From an uncultured Chloroflexota bacterium (GTDB lineage Bacteria; Chloroflexota; Anaerolineae; Aggregatilineales; Phototrophicaceae): a stretch of DNA of 5,767 bases. Both the position numbers and the translations under genes were made by a program. Positions 1 through 5,550 of this stretch are shown one piece after another; position 1 is the first letter of the stretch; every line of letters begins with the position of its first letter. The notes below the pieces were generated by a model. The model saw nothing but the letters and a program-made list of their open reading frames with translations, made no database searches and was not told where the DNA came from. Location: positions 1-5,767 of the forward strand of contig CALMDI010000735.1 of NCBI GenBank assembly GCA_937864975.1. The letters run 5' to 3'.

Positions 1-1
1 C

Positions 2-163
2 CACAATTCGCTCAACGCGCCGGAACTCGCCCGCATCGCCCAGGACCTGGGCGTGCAGATGATCACCGTCCACGGCCGCACCCGCAACCAGATGTACAAG
101 GGCGAGGCGGACTGGGCGTTCATCCGCAAGGTGAAGGACGCGGTGTCGATCCCGGTCATCGCG
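2..163 (+). other. tRNA-dihydrouridine synthase (DusB/NifR3-like) fragment, probably chimeric sequence
   Basis: Residues 1-~53 of the first frame match the Dus family. NAPELARIAQDLGV is followed by the phosphate/FMN-binding strand ITVHGRTR, then QMYKGEADW and IRKVKDAVSIPVI, where a normal Dus would continue with a NGDI-type motif. The wording is most like alphaproteobacterial NifR3/DusB. Dus enzymes reduce uridine in tRNA with FMN. Only 2 of the first 58 codons end in A or T, against 16 of the remaining 53, so base use differs clearly from the hisF part and the genes downstream. The right boundary cannot be fixed to the base, because AVSIPVI is common to Dus and HisF. It lies between about 137 and 163. 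Confidence 0.75.
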
Positions 164-337
164 TCGGGCGGGGCGGGAACGATGCACCATTTCTATGAAG
201 CGTTGACGGACGGAAAGGCGGACGCCGCGCTGGCAGCAAGCATCTTTCACTATCAGGAAATCCGCCTGGGCGATCTGAAGGACTATCTTTACGAACTGAA
301 CGTTCCGGTGCGCCTGCACGGGTGGGAGACACTCTAA
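2..337 (+). CDS. hisF: HisF C-terminal quarter (imidazole glycerol phosphate synthase cyclase subunit) joined in frame to a Dus-like 5' segment; partial
   Basis: The frame is open from the window edge to TAA at 335-337, giving 111 visible residues. Residues ~47-111 are the end of HisF. They carry the beta-7 motif SIPVIASGGAG, then HFYEAL, and the beta-8 motif ADAALAASIFHY, and they end at VPVR as HisF proteins usually do. HisF is the (beta/alpha)8 cyclase that, with HisH, turns PRFAR and ammonia into imidazole glycerol phosphate and AICAR. The gene abuts hisI and lies in the order hisF-hisI-hisE, which supports this call. Residues 1-~46 are not HisF. HisF should have its beta-6 Asp segment (DRDGT-like) before beta-7, but here the text is NAPELARIA...ITVHGRTRNQMYKG, a hallmark of tRNA-dihydrouridine synthases. 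The catalytic HisF Asp residues on beta-1 and beta-5 would lie outside the window. The 3' part is surely hisF. The 5' part is probably foreign to this gene. Confidence 0.85.
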   Translation, partial: HNSLNAPELARIAQDLGVQMITVHGRTRNQMYKGEADWAFIRKVKDAVSIPVIASGGAGTMHHFYEALTDGKADAALAASIFHYQEIRLGDLKDYLYELNVPVRLHGWETL

Positions 338-664
338 ATGTGGGACGCGATTCAATGGGATGAGCGCGGGCTGGTGCCAACCGTGATTCAGGACGCGACC
401 ACGCGGCAGGTGCTGATGGTGGCGTATATGAACGCCGAGTCGCTGCGCCGCACGCTCGACAGCGGCGAAACCGTCTTCTGGAGCCGGAGCCGCGGCAGCC
501 TTTGGCACAAGGGCGAGACCAGCGGGAACGTTCAGCGCGTCCGTGAGATTTACGTCGATTGCGACGGCGATACGCTGCTCGTGCTGGTCGATCCGGCAGG
601 TCCAGCCTGCCACACAGGCGAAATTTCCTGCTTCTTCCGCGCGCTGGAGACCTCGAATGCCTGA
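338..664 (+). CDS. hisI: Phosphoribosyl-AMP cyclohydrolase
   Basis: This 108-residue protein catalyses the third step of histidine synthesis, opening the adenine ring of PR-AMP to give ProFAR. It is cytosolic, metal dependent and normally a dimer. Visible motifs are FWSRSR (47-52), WHKGETSGN (56-64), DCDGDTLL (74-81) and GPACHTGEISCFF (88-100). Asp74, Asp76 and Asp78 match the Mg-binding aspartates of the family. Cys75, Cys91 and Cys98 have the same spacing as the zinc-binding cysteines of the archaeal enzyme. The length is that of a single-domain HisI, with HisE encoded separately. The ATG follows the hisF TAA directly, and GGGAG at 324-328 is a well-placed ribosome binding site inside the end of hisF, so translation is probably coupled. 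Confidence 0.95.
   Translation: MWDAIQWDERGLVPTVIQDATTRQVLMVAYMNAESLRRTLDSGETVFWSRSRGSLWHKGETSGNVQRVREIYVDCDGDTLLVLVDPAGPACHTGEISCFFRALETSNA
646..649 (+). promoter_or_regulatory. Ribosome binding site of hisE
   Basis: GGAG lies seven bases before ATG 657, inside the last codons of hisI. It decides for the 657 start over the upstream ATG at 543, whose extra N-terminal residues would be only an alternative-frame reading of hisI. Confidence 0.7.
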
Positions 665-941
665 CATGCTGCACGCGCTTGAGCAAATTATCGCGGATCG
701 CAAAGCGAATCCCCAGCCAGACAGCTATACCAACAAACTGTTCCAGCGAGGCAAGAATAAAATCGCGCAGAAGGTGGGCGAAGAGGCGACGGAAGTGATT
801 GTCGCGGCGCTCGGTCAGGGGCGAGATGAGCAAATCGCGGAACTCTCCGACCTGTTTTATCATACGCTGGTGCTGATGGCTCAGCTTGGCGTGACGCTGG
901 CGGACGTTGAAGCCGAGCTTGAGCGGCGGCACCGGAAATGA
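657..941 (+). CDS. hisE: Phosphoribosyl-ATP pyrophosphatase
   Basis: This 94-residue protein starts MPDMLHALEQ and ends ERRHRK. It removes pyrophosphate from PR-ATP, the second step of histidine synthesis, and belongs to the all-alpha MazG-like NTP pyrophosphatases. The metal-binding signature is visible as KVGEEATEV (39-47) and AELSDLFYH (61-69). Glu42, Glu43, Glu46, Glu62 and Asp65 are the expected acidic ligands. The frame stays open upstream to an ATG at 543, but the ATG at 657 gives the usual HisE length and has GGAG at 646-649, seven bases upstream. ATG 666 is a less likely alternative. The gene overlaps the end of hisI by 8 bases, which implies translational coupling. HisE and HisI act in consecutive steps and are fused in many bacteria. 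Confidence 0.94.
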   Translation: MPDMLHALEQIIADRKANPQPDSYTNKLFQRGKNKIAQKVGEEATEVIVAALGQGRDEQIAELSDLFYHTLVLMAQLGVTLADVEAELERRHRK

Positions 942-955
942 AGGGGCAAAACTTA

Positions 956-987
956 ACACAGAGCAACAGAGGGACAGAGAAACAGAG
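956..987 (+). repeat. Four phased ACAGAG units, 8-base period
   Basis: ACAGAG occurs at 958, 966, 974 and 982, each preceded by two variable bases (AC, CA, GG, AA). This gives four tandem copies of an NNACAGAG 8-mer between hisE and the thioesterase gene. The 69-base spacer (942-1010) holds no convincing promoter: TTAACA at 953-958 resembles a -35 box, but no -10 box lies at the right distance. The function of the repeat is unknown. Short degenerate ACAGAG runs seem to recur between genes in some environmental bacterial genomes, but that is memory and not checked here. Confidence 0.8.
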
Positions 988-1004
988 GATTCCATTAGAC
1001 ACCC

Positions 1005-1008
1005 GGAG
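1005..1008 (+). promoter_or_regulatory. Possible ribosome binding site of the thioesterase gene
   Basis: GGAG is the only good Shine-Dalgarno match here. It sits only two bases before ATG 1011, which is too close for normal use, but eight bases before an in-frame TTG at 1017. The true start may therefore be TTG 1017, which would shorten the protein by two residues. The conserved domain starts further in, so the function call does not depend on this. Confidence 0.45.
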
Positions 1009-1010
1009 AG

Positions 1011-1433
1011 ATGTGTTTGCCACCGAGCGACCGATTTGTGGCGTCCGTCACGTTTCACGTGCGTTATGCCGAGACCGATGCGATGGGCATTGTCCACCAC
1101 GCCAGTTACATTGTGTATTTTGAGGAAGGTCGCAGCAGCTATGCGCGCCAGCGCGGCAGTGATTACGCCAGCTTCGAGCGCGGCGGGCGCTTTCTCGCCG
1201 TCACGGAAGTCAATGCGCGTTACCTCAAGCCCGCGCGCTACGACCAGCGAGTCACCATCCTCTGCTGGCTTGTCGAGATGAAAAGCCGCACGCTCACCTT
1301 TGGCTATGAAATTGTCGATGCCGAAACGGGCGACGTTTTCGTCACCGGACAATCGAAGCACATCAGTATCACGCGCGATGGACAGGTTACGACAATTCCA
1401 ACCGAGTGGCGTCAGTGGGCAAACGCCCTGTAA
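1011..1433 (+). CDS. Hotdog-fold acyl-CoA thioesterase, YbgC / 4-hydroxybenzoyl-CoA thioesterase family
   Basis: This 140-residue protein is the usual length for a single-hotdog thioesterase, which hydrolyses acyl-CoA to free acid and CoA as a cytosolic oligomer. The N-terminal signature is complete: VRYAETDAMGIVHHASYIVYFEEGR at 17-41. Tyr19, Asp23 and His30 line up with the Tyr-Asp-His set of YbgC enzymes, Asp23 being the catalytic acid. ARYLKPARYDQRVTI (69-83) is the second conserved strand region. There is no signal peptide or membrane segment. Substrate length cannot be read from the sequence. The gene lies 69 bases after hisE and just before the promoter of an acyl-CoA ligase gene on the same strand. 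That suggests a role in acyl-CoA turnover rather than histidine synthesis. The start is ATG 1011 or TTG 1017. Confidence 0.9.
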   Translation: MCLPPSDRFVASVTFHVRYAETDAMGIVHHASYIVYFEEGRSSYARQRGSDYASFERGGRFLAVTEVNARYLKPARYDQRVTILCWLVEMKSRTLTFGYEIVDAETGDVFVTGQSKHISITRDGQVTTIPTEWRQWANAL

Positions 1434-1437
1434 TTTA

Positions 1438-1467
1438 TTGACGCGCTCGCCCGCCTGAGCCTATACT
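1438..1467 (+). promoter_or_regulatory. Sigma-70-type promoter of the acyl-CoA ligase gene
   Basis: TTGACG (1438-1443) and TATACT (1462-1467) are separated by 18 bases, each one mismatch or fewer from being strong consensus boxes at the key positions. The -35 box starts five bases after the thioesterase stop codon. Transcription should start near 1474, leaving a leader of about 40 bases before ATG 1515. This argues against a start at TTG 1479, which would sit almost on the transcription start. Confidence 0.75.
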
Positions 1468-1514
1468 GAATTAACAAATTGTATAAAGATTCCTTGAGAA
1501 AGGCGGGAAACCCA

Positions 1515-3281
1515 ATGGTCACCTATGCGGAGCGCCCCTGGCTGAAGCATTATGACCCGGACGTTCCAACCAGCCTTGCTCCTTACCCCGACCTTCCCCT
1601 GTTCCAGTTTTTGCGCGACGCCGCCCGACATTCGCCTGAGCGTACTGCCCTTGTGACCAGCGCCCACTTACCCATCGCCGGGCGCGTTGCCCGCGAGATG
1701 AGCTATGGCGAGCTTGACCGACAGTCGGACGCGCTCGCCGCCGCGCTGGGGGCGATGGGCTTGAAGAAGGGCGACCGTGTCGCGCTGGTGATGCCGAACA
1801 TCGCCGCGTTCGTCATCAGCTTCTACGGTGTCCTGAAAGCGGGCGGCGTCGTGGCAGCCGTGAACCCGACGTTTCCCGCCGAGAAACTGCAATACTTCGT
1901 TGACGACTGCGACGCCGAAATCGTCATCACCATGAGTCTGTTTTACCAGGCGATCAAATCCATTCAGGCGCGCACGAAGGCAAAAACCATTATTGTCACG
2001 AACGTGAAGGAATACCTGCCAGGCGCGGCAAAAGTCTTATTCACGCTGGCGAAGGAAAAGAAGCAGGGGCATCGCGTCAGCCAGCTTGCCGAGGGCGACG
2101 TCTGGTTGCAGGACGTGCTGATCCGGTACGCCGGACAAACGCCGTCCGTCGAGGTCAGCGGCGGCGACCTGTGCATCTTTCAGTACACGGGCGGCACGAC
2201 CGGAACCTCTAAAGCGGCGATGTCCACCCACCGGGCGCTTGTCGCCAATACGCTTCACTGCCGCACGTGGCTGCTCGGCTCCAAAGCCGAAGGGCACGAC
2301 GAGATTTTCCTGGGCGCCATTCCGATGTTTCACGTGTTCGGCATGGTCGCGGTGTTGAGCCTCGCGGTCGGGCTTGGGGCGAAGGTGGTTCTGGTGCCGA
2401 ACGCGCGCGACATTGGCGACGTCGTAGACGTCATTCGCCACTTCAAGCCGTCAATTTTTCAGGGCGTGCCCGCGCTGTACAACGCCATCGCCGAGTGCGC
2501 CGGCGTGAAGACGGGCAAGATCAGCCTGCGCTCGATCCGGTACTGCATCAGCGGCTCCGCGCCGCTGCCGCCGGCATTAAAACGCCGCTGGGAAGACCTG
2601 TCGGGGGGCAAGCTCATTGAAGGGTTCGGCATGAGCGAAGCGCCGACCGCCAGCCACTGCAACCCGCTGCGCGGCGAAAACCGCGCCGGGTCGATTGGGC
2701 TGCCCTTCCCTGACATGGACATGCGGATTGTGAGCCTGGACGACGGCGAAACGGACGTGCCTGTTGGCGAGATTGGCGAGCTGGTGATGACCGGTCCGCA
2801 GGTGATGGTGGGCTATCACAACGTGGACGACGAGACGGCTCCGGCGCTGCGGCAAAAGGATGGCAAACTCTGGCTGCATACGGGCGACATCGCTCGTATG
2901 GACGAGGACGGTTATTTCACAATTGTCGACCGCAAAAAGGATCTCGTGCTCATCGGCGGCTTTAACGTGTATCCGAATCACGTTGAGAAGGTGCTTGCCG
3001 ATCACCCCGGCGTTCTGGACGTCGGCGTCGCGGGCATCCTGCACCCGGACAAACTCGGACAGGAAGCGCTGAAAGCATGGGTGGTCGTGCGGCACGGGGA
3101 GCGTGTCACGAGGGAAGCGTTGATCGACCACGCGCGCAAGCACCTCGCGCCTTATGAAGTACCGACACGGATCGCGTTTATCGACGCCATTCCGAAGTCG
3201 GTCGTCGGCAAAATTCTGCGGCGCGAGCTGGTCGAAATGGAAATTGCGGAACAACAGTCTAAAGTCGGCGTACCCGCATAA
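1515..3281 (+). CDS. Long-chain fatty acid--CoA ligase (AMP-forming, FadD-like)
   Basis: This 588-residue member of the adenylate-forming ANL superfamily activates a fatty acid with ATP to acyl-AMP and then to acyl-CoA. Motifs in order (numbered from ATG 1515) are the P-loop YTGGTTGTSK (224-233), the A5 motif GFGMSEAPTA (370-379) with its conserved Glu, TGD (456-458) carrying the ribose-binding Asp, the hinge region DRKKD (472-476), IGGFNVYPN (480-488), and PKSVVGKILRREL near the end with catalytic Lys566. The length fits FadD/LcfA enzymes. The N-terminus ERPWLKHYDPDVP is typical of bacterial long-chain ligases and supports ATG 1515. The open frame begins at TTG 1479, but the promoter at 1438-1467 makes that start unlikely. 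Long-chain specificity is inferred from overall similarity. The thioesterase immediately upstream catalyses the reverse step. All core residues are present, so the enzyme should be active. Confidence 0.92.
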   Translation: MVTYAERPWLKHYDPDVPTSLAPYPDLPLFQFLRDAARHSPERTALVTSAHLPIAGRVAREMSYGELDRQSDALAAALGAMGLKKGDRVALVMPNIAAFVISFYGVLKAGGVVAAVNPTFPAEKLQYFVDDCDAEIVITMSLFYQAIKSIQARTKAKTIIVTNVKEYLPGAAKVLFTLAKEKKQGHRVSQLAEGDVWLQDVLIRYAGQTPSVEVSGGDLCIFQYTGGTTGTSKAAMSTHRALVANTLHCRTWLLGSKAEGHDEIFLGAIPMFHVFGMVAVLSLAVGLGAKVVLVPNARDIGDVVDVIRHFKPSIFQGVPALYNAIAECAGVKTGKISLRSIRYCISGSAPLPPALKRRWEDLSGGKLIEGFGMSEAPTASHCNPLRGENRAGSIGLPFPDMDMRIVSLDDGETDVPVGEIGELVMTGPQVMVGYHNVDDETAPALRQKDGKLWLHTGDIARMDEDGYFTIVDRKKDLVLIGGFNVYPNHVEKVLADHPGVLDVGVAGILHPDKLGQEALKAWVVVRHGERVTREALIDHARKHLAPYEVPTRIAFIDAIPKSVVGKILRRELVEMEIAEQQSKVGVPA

Positions 3282-3341
3282 TTTACGGCGTGCCTCAATC
3301 AACCCGGCGCCCTTCTTAATCATTTTATGGTAAGCAGCAGG

Positions 3342-3391
3342 TTAAGCCTTCGTAAGCCCGGAAATAATCTCAACATTTGCTAAAGGCTTAA
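3342..3391. repeat. 9-bp inverted repeat, possible operator
   Basis: TTAAGCCTT (3342-3350) and AAGGCTTAA (3383-3391) are perfect reverse complements, separated by 32 bases. Their centres are 41 bp apart, close to four helical turns, so two bound proteins would face the same side. The loop is too long and too AT-rich for a usual terminator. TAAGC also occurs at 3331, 3343 and 3353, about one helical turn apart. The arrangement lies upstream of the promoter of a regulator gene, so autoregulation is plausible but unproven. Confidence 0.4.
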
Positions 3392-3431
3392 GGGAACAGT
3401 ATTTTACCTGTAGCAATCCGCTCAGGGCGTG

Positions 3432-3440
3432 TGCTATACT
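3432..3440 (+). promoter_or_regulatory. Extended -10 promoter of the regulator gene
   Basis: TGCTATACT is an extended -10 element (TGn followed by TATACT at 3435-3440), the same hexamer as in the ligase promoter. The best -35 candidate, TAGCAA at 3411-3416 with an 18-base spacer, matches only three positions, as is common for extended -10 promoters or activator-dependent ones. The start of transcription should lie near 3447, about 40 bases before ATG 3487. Confidence 0.6.
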
Positions 3441-3486
3441 CTGCCGAAAGGGTAGTCACCATCCAAGCCGGAGCAAAGCCAGCGGA

Positions 3487-4770
3487 ATGCAGCTACACGA
3501 CCTCCTAAACCGCTCATACCAGTCCTTTAAGACCCACGCCGCCGACGCCCGTATCATTCTTCTTCACCCACGCAGCCGGTACCGGTCAGTCCTCGTCGCC
3601 CAACTTGTCAATTCTCCCGACAACACCGTTTTTTATTACGCTCTTGGACCCGACGACATCAGCGTTGAATCGTTCGTGGCGGGCATTACGCACGACATCG
3701 CCAACCAGCAGCCGATGTTCGGTCGTCACGTCAACTTGCTGCCGCCGGACGCCTATTCCAAGGATCAGGACAGCCGCGCGACTCTCGTAGAAACCTTCTC
3801 GCGCGACATTGGCGAGCTGTCCGACAAGCCTTTTTATCTCGTGCTGGACGAGTATGATCGAAGCGACAGCGCGGACGACGTGCAGATGTTCATCGAACAG
3901 CTTGTGGCACACCTTCCCGATCACTGCCGACTCGTCATCAACAGCCGAACCCTGCCGCGCCTGCCGTGGGTGTCGATGGTGGCGCGCAAGCGGGCTGTTC
4001 TGCTCGAAGATGATCACATCATTCAGGATAATTTTTACGACGTCCCGACTGAAGGCAAACAAAATCTTGAAATATACGCCCTCGGTCCCGGTTTTGTTCT
4101 GCTGAATGGACAGATGATCGATACCTGGGAGGGACACCTCCCTCGCCTGCTGTTTTTCTTCGCCCTGGATCGTCCTGTCATTACGCGCTCGGAAATCTGT
4201 GAGGCGTTCTGGCCCGACCTGGACACCGATCAGGCGGTGAATGTTTTCCACGTTACCAAACGCCGACTGCACAAGGCGCTCGACATCGACGTGCTGGTTC
4301 ACGAAGAAGGCTATTACCGCGTTAACCCAGAGCTTGGGATTGGCTACGACGTGTCGGATTTTGTTCGTTACGTCATGCAGGGACGCGATCCGAATAACCC
4401 GGATCGCATGACCGCCTGGCAGCGCGCGATAGACGTCTATCGCGGTCCCTTCTTGCAGGGGCACGGCGATGGCTGGATTGCCGACCGCCGACGCGATTTT
4501 CAGGCAGGCTACCTCGAAGCGCTGATGCCAATGGCAAAAGCCCGCCTGGACGAAGGGCGCGAGGAACACGCGCTCAGCCTATACCAGCGCGCGCTGCTGG
4601 AAGACACCAGCCACGAAGGGCTGCACCGCGAAATTATGCGGCTGTACACCAAGCTCGGTCGCCGCAGCGAAGCCGCCGCGCATTTCCAGCGCTACGCCGA
4701 GGATTTGAAGCGGCAAGACCGCCAGCCGAATCCCGAAACGAAGTCCCTGTACGACGAGATTATGGCATAG
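3487..4770 (+). CDS. BTAD-domain transcriptional regulator with degenerate N-terminal STAND/MalT-like NTPase domain
   Basis: This is a 427-residue, probably cytosolic, DNA-binding regulator. Residues ~1-185 resemble the NTPase of MalT/AfsR-type STAND proteins. The Walker B-like FYLVLDEYD (116-124) and the following HLPDHCRLVINSRTLPRLPW (142-161) are the usual LuxR/MalT wording. The Walker A site is degenerate, however: LLHPRSRYRSVL (25-36) has neither GK nor GxxGxG, so ATP binding is doubtful. Residues ~194-282 form an OmpR-like winged helix in the SARP style: IYALGPGFVLLNGQ, ITRSEICEAFWPDLD, NVFHVTKRRLHKAL, and VHEEGYYRVNPEL. Residues ~287-427 are a BTAD-type TPR-like helical region, with DVSDF, YRGPFLQGHGDGWIADRRR and ALSLYQRALLEDTSHEGLHREIMRLY. 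In AfsR the order is reversed, with the DNA-binding part first. GGAG at 3470-3473 is 13 bases from the ATG, slightly far. The target genes are unknown. The downstream gene is probably co-transcribed. Confidence 0.85.
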   Translation: MQLHDLLNRSYQSFKTHAADARIILLHPRSRYRSVLVAQLVNSPDNTVFYYALGPDDISVESFVAGITHDIANQQPMFGRHVNLLPPDAYSKDQDSRATLVETFSRDIGELSDKPFYLVLDEYDRSDSADDVQMFIEQLVAHLPDHCRLVINSRTLPRLPWVSMVARKRAVLLEDDHIIQDNFYDVPTEGKQNLEIYALGPGFVLLNGQMIDTWEGHLPRLLFFFALDRPVITRSEICEAFWPDLDTDQAVNVFHVTKRRLHKALDIDVLVHEEGYYRVNPELGIGYDVSDFVRYVMQGRDPNNPDRMTAWQRAIDVYRGPFLQGHGDGWIADRRRDFQAGYLEALMPMAKARLDEGREEHALSLYQRALLEDTSHEGLHREIMRLYTKLGRRSEAAAHFQRYAEDLKRQDRQPNPETKSLYDEIMA

Positions 4771-4776
4771 AACGTC

Positions 4777-5505
4777 ATGAAAACCTTTGTCTTCCATATC
4801 TGGATTCCACCAGTGCATACGGTGTGGCGGAAATTAGAGCTGCGCGCCGACCAGACCCTCCAAGACTTGCATCTCGCTATCCAGGATGCGTTTGAATTTG
4901 ACGACGATCATCTCTATTCGTTCTTTATGAGTGGAAAACCGTGGGATCAGTCCACGGAATATTCCCTGCCGGAGGGCACTGCCGAAGCGCGCATGGAAGC
5001 CGAACTCCTGGAGTTCTATCAGGCTTTTATGGAAGATGAGCGGGATACAGAGACCAAGACCAACGAAATTACTGAAGTGATGGGGATGCCACCGGCAATT
5101 GTGCAATCGCTCCTGGAACAGGCGCGCCAGCTAAGCCTTCAGAAACCGCAAGAGGGGGAGCTGATCGATTCGATTGCCGAAAATGTATTTGGCATCAACG
5201 TCTCCGGCGACCCATTCTTCGACCCTGACGAGGACGAGCCGGGAGATGCAACCACTACCCGGCTCGACGATCTTCAGCTTGTCAAAGGGAAGAAGTTTCT
5301 CTATCTGTTTGACTATGGAGACCAATGGGAATTTTCCATTCGCGTGCATCAGATCAATCTGAACGCGCCCGAAGGGGATTATCCTCGGCTCGTGAAATCG
5401 AAAGGCGACCCACCACCCCAATATCCCGACGTTGACGACGAGGATTTCTACATTGAATTCGATATAGACGGCGAATGGGGTGAGGACGACGAGGATAAGG
5501 AGTAG
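4777..5505 (+). CDS. Plasmid pRiA4b ORF-3-like protein (PRiA4_ORF3 family)
   Basis: This 242-residue protein has the two family marks. One is an N-terminal strand-helix part, FHIWIPPVHTVWRKLELRAD then LHLAIQDAFEFDDDHLYSFF (6-50). The other is the later FLYLFDYGDQWEFSIRVHQI (174-193), where FDYGD is the core motif. The family is often labelled an IS1096 passenger or TnpR-like protein, but its biochemical role is not known and there is no transposase here. Between the two parts is a long insertion (~65-165) with a charged helical stretch, not typical of short members. The C-terminus is extremely acidic: 15 of the last 31 residues are Asp or Glu. The ATG is six bases after the stop of the regulator gene, with no strong ribosome binding site of its own, so translation is probably coupled. 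The family call is fairly sure; no function is claimed. Confidence 0.8.
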   Translation: MKTFVFHIWIPPVHTVWRKLELRADQTLQDLHLAIQDAFEFDDDHLYSFFMSGKPWDQSTEYSLPEGTAEARMEAELLEFYQAFMEDERDTETKTNEITEVMGMPPAIVQSLLEQARQLSLQKPQEGELIDSIAENVFGINVSGDPFFDPDEDEPGDATTTRLDDLQLVKGKKFLYLFDYGDQWEFSIRVHQINLNAPEGDYPRLVKSKGDPPPQYPDVDDEDFYIEFDIDGEWGEDDEDKE

Positions 5506-5550
5506 ACCTGCCCACAAGTCCTTCTGTTTCAGGTTTGAGAAGCGTGTCGA

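Larger units (their letters stand above)
3282..3486. other. Intergenic regulatory region
   Basis: This 205-base non-coding stretch lies between the ligase and the regulator gene and is AT-richer than its surroundings. It contains a 9-bp inverted repeat, three TAAGC words and an extended -10 promoter, described separately. I saw no convincing GC-rich hairpin plus T-run terminator after the ligase gene. Confidence 0.6.

Noticed and set aside
2..337. A genuine bifunctional Dus-HisF enzyme
   Set aside because: Neither half is complete: the joint replaces HisF beta-6 and cuts Dus at beta-7. This is a swap inside one barrel and not a fusion of two whole domains, and the codon break favours an artefact.
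543..656. 5' extension of hisE to ATG 543
   Set aside because: It would add 38 residues that are only a second-frame reading of hisI. ATG 657 has a good ribosome binding site and gives the family length.
956..987. CRISPR-like array
   Set aside because: The 8-base period is far too short, there are no spacers, and no cas genes are near.
156..1361. 401-codon - strand open frame opposite hisF, hisI, hisE and the thioesterase
   Set aside because: It spans four well-recognised + strand genes, has low-complexity Arg/Ser/Pro-rich translation and no known motif. It is an antisense shadow of GC-rich codons.
2577..3323. 248-codon - strand open frame opposite the ligase C-terminal half
   Set aside because: The + strand carries all catalytic motifs of the ANL superfamily. 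The antisense translation is His/Arg-rich without motifs.
3586..4569. 327-codon - strand open frame opposite the BTAD regulator
   Set aside because: It lies wholly inside a gene with clear domain motifs and shows no family resemblance of its own.
4777..5505. Mobile element on account of the IS1096/TnpR-like family label
   Set aside because: The label is historical. There is no transposase, terminal inverted repeat or target duplication in the window.
5497..5536. Bidirectional terminator between the convergent genes
   Set aside because: AAGGA/TCCTT and ACCTG/CAGGT pairs exist, but the stems are only five bases with loops of 17-19 bases and no clean T-run, so the signal is too weak to annotate.
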